From Cavia porcellus (lineage: Eukaryota; Chordata; Mammalia; Rodentia; Caviidae): a stretch of 64,000 bases of DNA. The first letter of the stretch is position 1. Every line of letters starts with the position of its first letter. Under the pieces are notes generated by a model. That model was not told the DNA's origin, did no database searches, and was given only the letters and a program-made list of their open reading frames with translations. The stretch spans positions 7,016,501-7,080,500 of the forward strand of contig NW_026947488.1 of NCBI RefSeq assembly GCF_034190915.1. Direction: 5' to 3'. The position numbers were made by a program, and so were the translations under genes. This document shows, piece by piece, positions 11,501-23,400 of this stretch.

Positions 11501-12370
11501 GTGCCTTTGGAGGACAAACAGGAAGCAAACCCGGGACACAGGGACAGATGCCAGGTGAGGCTGGAGTGACACATCTGCCAGCCAGGGCATGGCCAGAGCT
11601 GCCGAGGCCACCGGGAGTTCATGGAGCAGACGGTGCTCCCCGGGAAGATCAGGGAGTCTGCGCTCCTGCCACCCTTGACCTCAGCCTTCCGAGCTGGGAG
11701 AAAATCAGTGTCCATCGGTCGAAGGCACCGAGGTCACGGTGATGGGCTCCACTGCTGGCCACTGCCTGTACCTGTGGCCCTGCAGCCCACGCGAGCCAGG
11801 TCCCTCCCGCCTGCTGCTGGGTGCCCTCCACTCCGGGTCTCCCCTCGCTGAGTCCTCCTCCTCTGCATGGGAGCGAGGCCTGTGCCATCCACTCAGCTCC
11901 CTGCAGAGCTGAGCGAGCCGCAGGCCTCCCGCTGCCCTTCCTGTCCCCCCCCCCCCCGGGAGACCTGTGCACAGTGTCACGCCTGTGTCTCACGGTGACA
12001 GCGGCCCCAGAAGGACAGGCACATGCGGGGTTGCTAAGGCTGAGAAGGGGGCTAGGAGCACGCCGAGGAGAGCAGGCTGGGCCCAGGGGAGCGGCAGGCA
12101 CCCTCCTCTCCCGAGCCTGTCTCAGAGGCCATCAGCACAGAGGCATTTGCACCATCAGCCTGGGGCTGCCTCGACAGGGGAACAACAGAGAGCAGGTGGC
12201 TGCGCTCCAGAAATGCAGCCCGGACAAACCCAGTCAGGGCAGCTGGGCCCAGCCGGGGACGCAGGTGGCGCTCGGAGGCCAGGGCGAGGTGTTTGGTGTG
12301 TCGCGGGGTCTCCCAGCCCCACAGACAGTCAGAGGCCCCTCGGGCCTCACCCAGGCCACTTAGTAAGCAA
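11501..12370. other. Unique GC-rich stretch with a C13 tract
   Basis: No gene is supported. An uninterrupted run of 13 C lies at 11945-11957. The long open frames on both strands in 11,649-12,510 have no domain content. Confidence 0.3.
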
Positions 12371-12387
12371 CGCTGCATCAGGGAGTG

Positions 12388-12430
12388 TGCAGTGCTGGGT
12401 GCTGGGTGCTGGGTGCTGGATGCTGGGTGC
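12388..12430 (+). repeat. Heptamer tandem repeat GTGCTGG
   Basis: About five to six copies of a GTGCTGG-type heptamer with small changes make a short minisatellite. It has no evident function. Confidence 0.7.
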
Positions 12431-12879
12431 CAGAGACATGTAACGGCTTCTCTGAGTTCTCCAGATACCTGGGGAGCCTCCCGGGAGAAGCTGTTTCCAT
12501 CCAGCCCCACTTTTCTCCATCGAGGTTCAAGAGTTAAATGCCATGGCCAACGGAGGAGTGTGAGGAAGGAGATGTAAGCTGAAGCCCACTGGCTCCACTG
12601 TCCTTCCTGACTTGAATGGGGCTAAAATATCTGGAGCAGCAGCAGCCATCCTGTGACCCTGAGGGCAATCACAGCAATAGCCGCTCTGAGTCACAAAGCT
12701 ACTATCAGAAGCCAGCTGCCTGCAGAGATAAATGTCTGTTTTTATTTAAATCACTATATCTTGTTGCCCAAAGCATTGAAACAGGTCTTCAAGATGAGTA
12801 AGCATTAATCAAGCAAAGAAAGGCAGAAAGGATGTTCCAAGTAAAAGAAACAGCACATGCCAAGGCCCTGGGGTGAAAA

Positions 12880-13025
12880 ATCTATTGTGAGAGCCGGGTT
12901 TGATAGCACACGTCTGTAATCCTAGCACTCAAGGAGGCTGAGTGGGAAGGATTGCCATGAGTTTGAGGCCAGCCTGGGCTACATAGCGAGACTCTCTAAA
13001 AAAGAAAAAAGCCCATTGTGAGCTG
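12880..13025 (+). mobile_element. B1 SINE
   Basis: 'gagccgggtttgatagcacacgtctg', 'ggaggctgagtgggaaggattgcc' and 'gccagcctgggctacatagcgagactc' are followed by an A-rich tail. An imperfect target repeat (ctattgtgag before, ccattgtgag after) flanks it. Confidence 0.85.
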
Positions 13026-13740
13026 CGTTTTGTGCGTGGCTGGTTCCTAAGGGAGGATGGGAAGGCAGAGGGGTAGAGGCTGGGGCTGACCGGTCTTGCA
13101 GGACACTGTGACCGGGTGTGACACTATGCAAAGCGCATCTTAGAAGTCCAGCCAGGTGACAGGAGGTGAAGTCGCCCTGCAAAGCGTCTGTCTCTCCAGC
13201 AGCCACGGGACGGGACGGGATCAGACAAGGTCCAGAGAGCAATATAAAAACGGTAGCTTTGGAGGAGGCCAGGGCTTGGAGCCTGGGGGTGTGGGTCCTC
13301 GACACTGGGCAGGGCACGGAGACACCCAGGCATCACGAATCAGAGGAGGCTGCTCTGGCATCGAGGGGTCGAAGGGATTGTGTCAGGCAGAGAAATCTCT
13401 GGCCGGCATTGCCCAGAGTGCTGGAAAGTTGAGAAGCCCCGACCTGGGTGGGCATGTGGGAGGGGCGAGAAGGCAGGGGCGGGGTCAGGAGGGGTGGGTG
13501 TGGCTAAGGAGTGGGCATGGGTCGGGGCATGGGGCGGGGCCTGCTGCAGGACCTGCTGTTGGAGCGGACCTCCAACTTCCGGCACGCAGCACCCAGCCGT
13601 GGGTTTGCAGAGGATCATGCGAGGAAGGTAGATTGTGCCAGGCAGGTGTGTGTCACCTCGTCCTCACAGAGTGGCATCTCAGCTGCTATGCAAGGAGTAA
13701 TCAGAAAATACGTCTAAGGTTTAATACAGAACTCTTACTG

Positions 13741-13885
13741 CAGACGGCTGTGGTGGTGCGCTCCTGTAACTCCCGCACTCGGGAGGCTGAGGCAGGAGGA
13801 TTGCTATGAATTCAAGGCCAGCCTGGTGAGTTTAAGACCAGCCTATCCTTGGGAGACGCTGTCTCAGAACAAACAAATGAACTGA
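13741..13885 (+). mobile_element. B1 SINE with internal duplication
   Basis: 'ggctgtggtggtgcgctcctg', 'ctcgggaggctgaggcaggagg', then two tandem 'aagRccagcct' segments ('ggccagcctggtgagtttaag', 'accagcctatcc') and 'gctgtctcagaac'. The doubled segment places it with the duplicated B1 type common in this window. Confidence 0.82.
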
Positions 13886-16048
13886 ATTATGACAATAAAA
13901 GACACTCGACATAAACAAGGAAAGAGAGGTACTTAAGGGGTTAAGTTAACGTGTCTATTACTGTAACAAAAATTTTTAAGAAATGAAATATTCATATTTT
14001 TGTCGCACCATTTATGGCAGTTTCTGTCCATAAAAACGCCCCAGCATCGTCACCCGCCTCTTTCACTGTGCCGTGCTGGCTCTTCCCCAAAGTCCAAATG
14101 ACCAGGAAGGAGAAATGTTTTAAATCTGTTCAGGACATGGGGACAGCCTGTGCATGACTTGTGTGTCTGATTTATCTCACTTTAAGATTAAGATCTCCAG
14201 GTGCATCTGTGTTCCTGCAGAGGACCTAAATTATCCTTCTGTACGGCAGAGTAGTGCTCCCCTGTGTATAAATACATCTTTATCCGTTCATCTGTTGATG
14301 GGCGTATGGGCTGCTTCCAAGACTTAGTTATAAATTGTGCCGCTGTAAATGTGGCTATGCATAAATCGCTATAGCAGGACATTTTCAACTCTTTCAGGAA
14401 GGTAACAAGAAGGGAGACAGCTGGCCCTAATGAAACGTCCAGCTTTACCTGTTTGAGGACTCTTCACCACTGACCTCCACAGTGGTTGCACCAGTCTGCA
14501 CTCCCACCAACAGTGGAGAAGGGTTCCTTTTCCCCACAGCCCCGCCGTATTTGTTACTGGCTGGTTTCTGGATGACAGCTATTCTTTCTTGGCTGAGATG
14601 GAATCTCAGTGCTGTTTCGATTTGCATCTTTTGAATGACCAGTGACATTGAACACTTTTGCATATGTTTATTTGCTGTTTGTGCTTCTTCATCTGAGGAG
14701 TTTCTGTTCATTTCAGATGCCTATTTTTGGACCAGGTCTGAAAACTGGGGAAAGGTGTCTGATTTTTTTGAGTTGATTATATATTCCGGACCGTAGTCCT
14801 TTGTCTGAGGAGTAGCTGGTAACAACTTTTGCCACTCTGCATGTTGTCTCCTCTTTCTGTTGGTGTGTACTTTTGCTGAACAGAAGCTTTTTAATTCTCC
14901 AGTTGCTGATTCTTGGTAACATTTCCAAGTGTGGGGATCACAGATGCGCCCTACCACACCTGGCTGCATCTTCCGGTCCACGGTCCTTGAGTTTGTTTCT
15001 TGTGGGTACCATACTGTTTTTATCATGGTAGCTTTTTAACTCGAAGACTGAGGTTGTGATGCCTCCCGCCTTGCCTTTATTTCCCAAAATTGCTTTAGTT
15101 TTTCTAGGTCTCTTCAAGTTTCATATGAATTTTAGATTCTTTTCTCTAATTCTGTGATACACGCTGTTGGTTTTGATTGGGCTTGCATTAGATCTGTGTA
15201 ACAATTTTGGCAGTGTGGCTGTTTTCACTATATTGGTTCTGGTACCCAGGAATAAGGGTGTCTTTTCTGCTCGTCTCTTGGATTCTTCTGAGTAGCAGTT
15301 TCCAGTGTACTGATCTCCTGCTTCGCTGGTTACAGTGATTTCTAAGCATTTCATTTTCATTGATGCTGTTGTGAAGGGCACTGTTTCCCTAGTTTCTCTT
15401 GCAGTGAGTGTGTGTTCCTGCACAGGAACGTACTGCTGTATGGGTGTGGACTCTGTGTCCTGCCATGCTGCTGAATTTGGTTGTGAATTCTAGGAGTCTC
15501 AGTAGTCTTAGAGGTCTGGGTAGAATTTCATGTCATCAGCAAATGATGACAGTTTCACCTCCACCTTTCCTACCCATATTCCTTTTGTTGCTTTCTCTTG
15601 TCTAGTTGCTCAGGCCGATGTTTCCAGAACTGCGTTGAACGGGAGCGGTGATAGTGGGCATCCCTGTCTTGCTCCTGATTTTAGGGAAAGCTTTCAGCTT
15701 TTGATCACTTGGTAAGATGTTGACTGTTGGTTTGCCATGGATGGCTTTCATCAGATTGAGATAAAGACCACCTATTCCTATTTTTACAGGGTTTTTATCG
15801 TGAATGGGTGTTGCTCTTTGTCAAATGCTTTTTCTGCATCTATTGAAATGATCACATGTCTTTTGTCCTTGGTTCTGATGTGCTACACTCTGTTTATTGA
15901 TTTGCATATGCAGAACCATCCCTGCATCCCTAAGATGAGGTCTTGATTGGCCATGCTGTATAATCTTCCTGATAAATTGCTATATTCTGTTTATCTTATC
16001 TACTATCTTATTGAAGATATTTGCGTCTATGTTCCTTGAGAAGACCGG

Positions 16049-16422
16049 TGTTATGGTTTGGGACTAGATGTCCCCTCAAAGCTCATGCAGTTATGGGGAG
16101 CAGGCTTTTTAGAGGTGGCTGAATCTAGAGTGTGAGATACATTCACAGTGCAGTGCTGGGATTCAGGGTGCTGGGATTAAGGGAGATGGTTGATCAGTCC
16201 ACTGACTGGCTTGGACTGGATATGATACAAGGGACAGAAAGCTTGTCCTGCTCTCACTGGCTGATTTGGTTTTTTCTGCTGCCAGGTATTGTTGCCTCTC
16301 AGCCTTGGAGCCAGCCGATGACTGAAACCGCTACAAACTGTGAGCTAACTAAACCTTTCCCCCTGTATCTTTGGGTGTCAGGTATTTTGTCTCAGTGACA
16401 AGAAAAGGCACTAAGATAACTG
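16049..16422 (+). mobile_element. MaLR-type solo LTR nested in L1
   Basis: It begins TGTTATGGTTTGGGACTAGA and carries 'ctcatgcagttatgggg', 'aaaccgctacaaactgtgagc', 'ttgggtgtcaggtattttgtctcag' and a 'ctaag' end. L1 sequence resumes on the far side ('ctctggttttggtatcag'), so it inserted after the L1. Flanks accgg and acctg may be a diverged 5-bp target duplication. Confidence 0.82.
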
Positions 16423-17054
16423 ACCTGTGTTCTCTGTTTTGGTTGCGTCTTTCTCTGGTTTTGGTATCAGGGTCATGCTTGCTTCCAGGAATGAGTTGGG
16501 GAGTGCTAACCCCCTTTCAGTTTCACTAAGGAATTTGAGGAGTGGTGGCCTGAGAGCTTCTCTAATATTTTGTAGCACTCAGTGGTGAATCCATCAGAAC
16601 CTGGGCTTTTGTTGGCAGTTTGTTTTTTACTTCTTCAACTTCATCAGCTGGTACAGGGCTATTTAGGCTTTTCAATATCTTATTGATTCAGCTTTGGTGA
16701 TTTCTATATGTCTGGGAATCTTTCCATTTCTTCTGAGTTTTCCATCTTCAAAGTAGGTATTGGATCTTTTATATTTCTGCAGAATCCATTGTGATTTCAC
16801 CCTTTTCCTTCCAAATTACATGGATTTGGGTCTTTTCTGACCTCATTTTTCTAAAGGTTGGCTAAGTGTTTGTGTATTTTATTTAATTTTTCAAAAAAAC
16901 CAACTCTTCAGTTCATTGGCTCTTTGTATTGTGTTCTTAGTCTCAACTGCATAAATTTCTGCTCTGATCCTTATAATTTCCTCTCTCATACAAGCTTTGA
17001 GTTTAGCTTGGTCTTCTTCTTCTAAACCTTGATGTCCAACATTATATTATGTAT

Positions 17055-17190
17055 TTGAGCTTGCTTTTTTGTCTTTCTGAGACAAGGTTTCACTATGGAG
17101 TTCAGGCTGGCCTTGAACTCACAGAGATCCTCCTGCCTCAGCCTTCCAGGTGCTGGGATTATAGATGTGTGCCACGGTGCCTGGATATTT
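17055..17190 (-). mobile_element. B1 SINE, minus strand, nested in L1
   Basis: 'ctgagacaaggtttcactatgg', 'ggctggccttgaactcacagag', 'cctcctgcctcagccttccagg' and 'gtgtgccacggtgcctgg' give a complete reversed B1. Confidence 0.88.
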
Positions 17191-17345
17191 TTGTTTTGTT
17201 TTTTGACAAAGGGTTTTGTGATGCAGTTCAGCCTGGCCTTGAATTCACTTTGTAGCTCAGGCTGGCCTTGAACTCAAAGCAATCCTCTTGCCTCAGCCTC
17301 CTGCATGCTGGGATTGTAGGTGTGCACCACCATGCTCAGCCTTCT
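17191..17345 (-). mobile_element. B1 SINE with internal duplication, minus strand
   Basis: It holds two tandem copies of the 'caggctggccttgaa' block ('cagcctggccttgaattcac' and 'caggctggccttgaactcaa'), then 'cctcttgcctcagcctcc' and 'gtgcaccaccatgctcagcc'. It sits directly beside the preceding B1, giving a tandem pair. Confidence 0.85.
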
Positions 17346-17737
17346 ATTTTCTAATGTGGGAATTTGCCACTGTATAATTTCCTCATGGGAATGCTCTCAT
17401 TGCATTGCAGAAGCTTTTAATTTTTTCTTTAATTTCATCAGCGACCGACTGGTTGTTCAGGAGGGTGTCATTTAATTTCCGTGTATTTATCTAGTTTTTG
17501 TGGCTTATTTTGCCATTGATTTCCAATTTCCTTGCACTACTATAATCTGATAATATGCATGGGATAATTTTAATTTCTTTGCATTTATTTGAGCATATTT
17601 TGTGAGCTAGTATGCAGTCTAGTTTGGAGAAAGTCCCACACACTGCTGAGAATGTGCGTTCTGATGTTGTGGGGTAAAACCCTCTGTAGATATCTATTAA
17701 GTCCATCTATTCAAAAGGTGGGTTCAGCTATGATATT

Positions 17738-17816
17738 TCTTTTCTTTTTGGTACCAGAAATCGAACTCAGAACATCATGCTTGCCAGGCAAGCTGTATCC
17801 CCAGCCCCAGCTCTGA
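17738..17816 (-). mobile_element. ID-like SINE, minus strand, nested in L1
   Basis: 'tttttggtaccagaaatcgaactcag' is the reversed B-box, followed by 'catgcttgccaggcaagc' and 'tatccccagcccc'. It lacks a long A-tail. Confidence 0.7.
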
Positions 17817-18120
17817 AATTTCTTAGCTGATTTTTTGTCTGGTTGATCTATTTGTGACCAGTGGGGCATTAAGGTCTCCCCATTACAATTGCATTAGTGC
17901 TTATCTGATATTTCATATCCATTGGTGTTTATTTTATAAGGTTGGGTATTTGGTATATATATACTTAGGACTGTTATATCTTCCTCTTGGATTTTCCCTT
18001 AACAAATACGCAGTGACTTTTTGGGTCTCTTCTAATCAGTCTTGCTTGAAGTCTATTTTTCCTGCAAATAGAACAGCTACCCATACTTTTTTCTGGGTTC
18101 CTGTCCAGATTCTGAATCTT

Positions 18121-19362
18121 AGAGAGCTTGGTTTGTTGCTGTTTACCACTCTGCCATCTTCCCAGAAGTGCCCATGGATGTATTTTTTTATCACTCCTGT
18201 ACACATTGTCGAGATCCTATTCCTGGCCAAAGCTGCTGGGACAGAGAGTGTGGCTGGTCCTCTTGGCCAATCAGACCTCTTCTTTAGTGGGCTTCCCTTC
18301 CTTGGTCTCTGGGCCTGCATGCTTTGAGACGTGTGCGGCTGCCCTTACTCTCCAAGCATGATCCTGAGGCCAGGCTCCGACGGCCACATGCTCTCCTGGA
18401 AGGCAGATTCCAGCAGCCTCACCGTGGATGAGAAGTGCTGGTTTCACCCGTGGAGGGGCTGGAGGCACCATTTGCCGGCTCCACTCTGGGAAGTGCGGAG
18501 CTCTCTGCAGCTCCCTTTCTGAGTTGGTTTCTAGTGTGGAAGTGGAGGATGCTACAAGGTGTTTCTATAAATTCTTCTTTGTCACTGCTTTCCTACTTGG
18601 CTGCTGGGAACAACACAGACTCATAATCCTCCGGGGTCTGGCGGGCCGGAGCTGGCATCCGAGGTCAGCAGGGCGATCTGCCTTCGGATGCAGGTGAGGC
18701 GGGCTTCTTTCCTGCTCTTCCCTGGTGGTACCTGGAGACACCCGCGTCCTGTGGCACTCAGCCCCCCTTTCCATCCCTGCAGCCCCCGCTTCTGTTGTGA
18801 CACCCCCAGTACTGATGCTGACCCCCTGCTTCCTTGTCTTACGAGCCCTTGAGATGACATTCGGCCCGTGGGGATGACTGGACGGATGGGTGGGCACATG
18901 GGGGTTATCTCCCACCCATGTTCCTTAGTTTAACCGGTCTTCAAAGTCCCTTTTACCATGAAAAGTAACACAGCCCCACACCCTGTGGTTAGAGTGCGTG
19001 TGTATCCAGGGCCATAACTCAGCTTACGTGAGATTCCGTTTCTGTTACTTGCGACCAAATAATTCTTGTTGATAGCAAATGGAAAAAACCCAAGGCCCCA
19101 AAGACCCCCGCATTTGGTTTCCATTGGAAACTGAAGGCCTCAGGGGAGTGGCTCGAGCCCCATGGTTTCTGGGAGCCCTGGCACTTTCTTCAGCTTTAAA
19201 CTGTGTGAGTTGCCTGCCCAGCAGCCCCAGAGGGCCCAAGGGCTTCCATCCTTCACCAGGTGTGTGGCTGTGAGCTCTGAAGAGTATCTCACACCACTGC
19301 CTGGGCACACTGCAGCTCCAGCTAGAGCCTCCGCTGAGTTTGGAAAGAACAGGTGAGAGGAC
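18121..19362. other. Unique sequence between L1 and GGAT satellite
   Basis: No gene or clear mobile element was found. Open frames of about 90-116 codons here overlap each other on both strands and have no recognisable content. Confidence 0.3.
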
Positions 19363-20065
19363 AGAAAGATGGATGGACAGATAGATAGATGGATGGTTGG
19401 ATGGATGGATGAATGGATGGATGGATGCATGGACAGGTAGATTGATGGATGGATGGATGGATGGATGGATGGATGGATGGACAGATAGGTGGCTGGATGG
19501 GTAGATGGATGGATGGATGGATGGATGGATGGATGGATGGATGGACAGGTGGATGGATGGACAGATGGACGATGGACAGGTGGATGGATGGGTGGATAGA
19601 CAGATGGACAGGTGGATGGATGGATGGATGGATGGATGGATGGATGGACAGATAGGTGGCTGGATGGGTAGATGGATGGATGGATGGACAGGTGGATGGA
19701 TGGATGGACAGATGGACGATGGACAGGTGGATGGATGGGTGGATAGACAGATGGACAGGTGGATGGATGGATGGATGGATGGATGGATGGACAGATAGGT
19801 GGCTGGATGGGTAGATGGATGGATGGATGGACAGGTGGATGGATGGATGGACAGATGGACGATGGACAGGTGGATGGATGGGTGGATGGACAGGTGGATG
19901 GATGGATGGATGGGTGGGTGGATGGATGGATGGATGGATGGATGGATGGATGGATAGACAGGAGGATGGGTGAGTGGATAGATGGATGGATGGACAGATG
20001 GACAGGTGGATGGATGGGTGGATAGATGGATAGATATACAGACGGATGGTGAATGGACAGATGGA
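19363..20065 (+). repeat. GGAT/GGAC tetranucleotide satellite with higher-order repeat
   Basis: About 700 bp of GATG units is interspersed with GACA and GATA variants. The variant string 'acagataggtggctggatgg' recurs at 19,481, 19,648 and 19,791 (spacings 167 and 143 bp, differing by six tetramers). That shows whole blocks were duplicated. Long open frames over the array (His-Pro-Ser-Ile or Trp-Met-Asp-Gly repeats) are artefacts of a repeat unit lacking stops. Confidence 0.95.
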
Positions 20066-21430
20066 TCAATAGATGGTAAAAAAAGATTGCTGAGGGCTGA
20101 ATACAATGAGGTCTGAGAAACCGCAAAGCTGCGGAGGAGAAAACAGTTGGCCTGCGTGTTGGGTACACACAGGAGTCAAAGGAAGTGGAGACTTTGTTGG
20201 TGTGATCCATGTTGGAAACAGAAACTCTCTTGAATGGAAGCCTCCTGTCAGCCGCCGCATGCTCCCCCATCACCAAGGCCGCCCCCACCGCCCACCCCCG
20301 GCCTCCCCAGTCCATTTGGAGGATGCGCTCCACTGAGCAGAAGCCGAGAACGGATCAGGCAGGCGAAGGGCACAGAATCAAACCTCTCAGAAAGCTGCAA
20401 GAAACCAGGAGTGTGGGGAGAAAAGTAATCATCCTGTAATTGACTGCTTCCTAATGGAATCTATTAATTTATAGCCACCAAAGAATCAGCTAATTTGTGG
20501 TTAATGGTGTTTAAAAGATAAACAACGCAGACTAGCTCCGCAGTCCGCAGCCCTGGTTCTCTGGGCTCTGTGCAGCCCAGTTGCTGAGGCCAGGGAGGAC
20601 AGTGGGCGCGGGGTCAGGGCCATGCTGGAAGGACGAAAGCTTGCAAGGGGCCACAAGACCTCGGGCCCTGGTCCCAGAGTGGCGGAGCTCACCCTCCGGG
20701 TCTCCTTCAGAGTCACACACCGTGCCCTCGGGCCGGGCACCCTCCCCAATGCCCACCCCAGGAGTCCCCACAGGGCCCCCCACTGGCCAGGGCTTCCCCT
20801 CTCAGGGCCTTGGCTTTTGCTGTGACCCTGCCAAGACTGCCTTTTCTTTCTTCCCTGTGAGAAATAACAGATTATTAATCACCCGTGCAGATGCCATGGG
20901 CAGCATTTCGCCTGTCTCCTCGCACGGATCCCCTCTCTCCCTAGGAATGGGTCCTGTTTTGCAGGTGAGGGGGTCCAGGCGGCTGGATCACAGTTTCACC
21001 CACTGCACGCCTGTCCACATCTGGAATGCAAATGCTAGACCCGTATTATCTGAACCTCACTCCTCGTAATGCCGTGTGTCACCTTTGCGCGTGACCACCT
21101 TTAAATCGACTCCTTCCTCTCTCTTTTTCCCCGTGTTGTTTTGTTTTCTGTTAACTTTAGCTTCATCCTACACATTATCTAGGTCTGGCACATTAATATT
21201 TTTGCTTTTAGCACAAACTTGCAATGAATTCCTGCCTATTAAAATAAACATTTACCTGTGTCCTACCTTGTAGTCTTTTAAATTACCAGGGCTACAAGAA
21301 CAACATGAATTCTGACCGTGCCTGCGAAACTCTAAGACACAGTGCATGTGCCACCCACCCACGCCAGCATCCGGCATGCACTGTGGAATTCACCCTCCCC
21401 GGCCCTCTGCTTGCACAACCCTTGCTCTAA
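20066..21430. other. Unique sequence; AT-rich candidate conserved element at 20415-20530
   Basis: The 115-bp block at 20,415-20,530 has homeobox-like cores ('tgtaattgactgc', 'attaatttatag', 'gctaatttgtgg', 'ggttaatgg') and contrasts with GC-rich flanks. The rest of the interval shows no recognisable feature. Confidence 0.35.
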
Positions 21431-21433
21431 AAT

Positions 21434-21655
21434 ATACCAGAAGCTGGGCATGATGGCACAAGGCTGTGATCCCAGCTCCTCGGGAGGCTGAGGCAGAAGG
21501 ATCACAAGGGTGAACCCCGCCTAGACCACATAGCAAGCCCCTGTCTCAGCATAGGAATTTTTGCAAAGGGATGGGGATTGTTGGGTTGCGTAGCACTTGC
21601 CTAGCGTGTAAAAGGCCCTGGGTTTGACCCTAAGTCTCAGCAAAATAACAGAACA
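21434..21655 (+). mobile_element. B1-dID composite SINE
   Basis: B1 part: 'agctgggcatgatggcacaagg', 'ctcgggaggctgaggcagaagg', 'catagcaagcccctgtctcagc'. ID-like part: 'gatggggattgttgggttgcgtagcacttgcctagcgtg', then 'ggccctgggtttgacccta' and a short A-rich end. Confidence 0.85.
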
Positions 21656-23400
21656 TAGCAGAGCTGTTGTCATCTTCTTGGAAGCCCTCCTTTCCCCCAT
21701 GAGCCCCAAGTGTCCCTCCTTTTGTGGACAGCTGGAAAATCCACGCCACCACCAAGCCACAAAGAGACAGGAAGGTTGGCATCTGCTCCCGGAGTGTAAG
21801 ACCCTGCAGGATTTCCAAAAGCAAACTGAATACTAAACAAGCTTAGCCTCTTTCTTGGAGACCGAGCTCTGTGGGACGAAGAGATGGAGACTGGTGCTCA
21901 GTAGAAGCCTGGGGAGGAGCTGACCAGCAGATAGGGACACCGGAGGGGTCGCAGTGCGGAGGGACAGGGCACAGCGTCAGCATGCCGGGTCTGCGCCAGC
22001 TTGCGGTGACCTCTCCCTTTGCCCACAGTGCTCAGCACCTCCCCTGAGATGGTGCCCCTCATCTGGGGTCTCTGCAGCCCTGGCTTGGCTGAATGTCCCC
22101 CACCATTGTGATTAACCTAGCAGTGTATTCAGGGGCCCACCATGGCTGAGGGAGTCAGGCTCAGGGCTTCATTCAAAGTACCGAGGAGAAACAAGCTCTG
22201 AGATGGGGTGTCTGTCTGTCTGTCTGTCTGGGGACAGATCCAGTGCCCCATAGGGAGCCCGGGGATTCAAGCCCTCCCCACCCCAATGCTGGGGCCTAGA
22301 GAGAGAGTAAGACCAGGTGACAGGGTTTAAGAACCTGGACCGAGACATTTCCCGAAATTCAAGAGCCACCCTTGGGCCTTCTGGACAATGAGTCTCTCTT
22401 TGGCACAGCTCCTCTGATTCTGGGCTCCTGTCACTGGAACGGTAAACACCGTGGAGAGACCCACAGCGGAGTCAGGGGCCAGCCCTGGGCTGTGTCCTGG
22501 ACCGGAGTGGCCGGGCTGAGTCACCACACTGCACATGATGCTGAGTGTCTGGGGCAGCTTCCCGTCTCCCCACTTCCTGGCCCTGTCGCTGCCCGCCTCC
22601 TTGTGCACACGTGGCCTTGCTTACTCACCTTGTATGTCTTGCTTATTTCCCTGTGCTCAGAGCAGGGCTGGCCCCCGGGAAATACTTCTTTGGGGGCCCT
22701 GCCTCAGTTTCCCCACTTGTGGGCCAGGAGGAAAGCCCTATATTTTCTCTTGAGAGCCTTCTGCCAGGGCTGTGCCCAGATGTCTAGGGCCGCTGCAGGT
22801 CTCCGCTAAAGGCATGGCAGCGTCTCTGAGCCAGCCCTCTCCTGCCCATCCGGGGGAGGCGTATGCCTTCCCCGCCCGCACAGTCCTCTTGCCGGGAAGC
22901 CCCTCTGGGTGTCTACTCCAGCCTTTCATGTCGCAACTCAAATGTCTCTGGATTTTGTCGCAGGCCGGGAGGTCAGCAGCTGCGGTGCTGACTTCAGCCA
23001 TTCTGGGCCATAGGAGAGCGAGAGAGAAACCACCTAGAGCAAGAAAGAGCCCCTACGGAAAACGGAAACTCCTTCCCCTGGAAGAGGCTCTGATGCTCTC
23101 CCCATGCCCAGTTTCTGGCTCCTTAGAAGGCTTCTTTCTTGCCTACACCTATGACTAAAGTCCTTCTGGAAATGTAAGTACAAAGAGAGCAAAACAAATA
23201 AACTATCTGTTTAATCATCCTTATTGTCAAAACAGTCACCGAGCCAAAATACCTGAGCTCTGAGTCACCCCAACTGACAACCCTTAGGCGGGAGGCGGGA
23301 CGAGGGGGCGGGGGAGAAAGCAACCCTCAACCCATTTTCCAGATGAGCTCAGAGGCTGGGGGCTGCACCTGCTCGTCTCCTGCAGAGGCCAAGGTACCTC
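21656..23400. other. Unique sequence with LINE2 traces and a short (GTCT)n run
   Basis: A (GTCT)n run lies at 22,210-22,230. The interval 22,600-22,690 ('ccttgtatgtcttgcttatttcc', 'agagcaggg') resembles the 3' end of an L2. No coding gene is supported. Confidence 0.35.

Larger units (their letters stand above)
14930..18060 (-). pseudogene. Decayed L1 ORF2 (endonuclease/reverse transcriptase) remnant
   Basis: In intact L1, ORF2p nicks target DNA and reverse-transcribes RNA at the nick. Here the reverse-transcriptase catalytic motif FADD is still encoded on the complement of 15,532-15,543 (plus strand gtcatcagcaaa). Neighbouring blocks upstream and downstream follow the L1 ORF2 order. The longest open frame nearby is only about 100 codons, and frames shift repeatedly, so no protein is expected. 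Nested insertions split it into at least three pieces. The 5' part of ORF2, ORF1 and the 5' UTR are absent, indicating 5' truncation at insertion. Assignment as L1 is firm; subfamily and exact ends are not. Confidence 0.75.
14080..18115 (-). mobile_element. Old L1 LINE (3' UTR and ORF2 remnant), minus strand, interrupted
   Basis: The plus-strand text runs from the L1 3' region ('tttatccgttcatctgttgatggg', 'tgcactcccaccaacagtgg', 'tgtctgaggagtagctgg') into ORF2 complement ('ctggttttggtatcagggtcatg', 'catcagaacctgggc', 'ggggcattaaggtctccccatt'). It is broken by a MaLR LTR at 16,049, two reversed B1s at 17,060-17,345 and an ID-like SINE at 17,740. Many stops and indels make it non-functional. 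Outer limits are approximate. Confidence 0.85.

Noticed and set aside
13156..13809. 217-codon open frame on the plus strand
   Set aside because: Runs into a B1 SINE at its 3' end and has Gly-rich low-complexity content.
19363..20065. Regularly spaced repeats resembling a CRISPR array
   Set aside because: Units are tetranucleotides with no unique spacers, and the genome is mammalian.
19045..20333. Open frames of 353 and 397 codons on the minus strand (Ser/Ile/His/Pro repeats)
   Set aside because: They are translations of the GGAT satellite, whose unit contains no stop in these frames.
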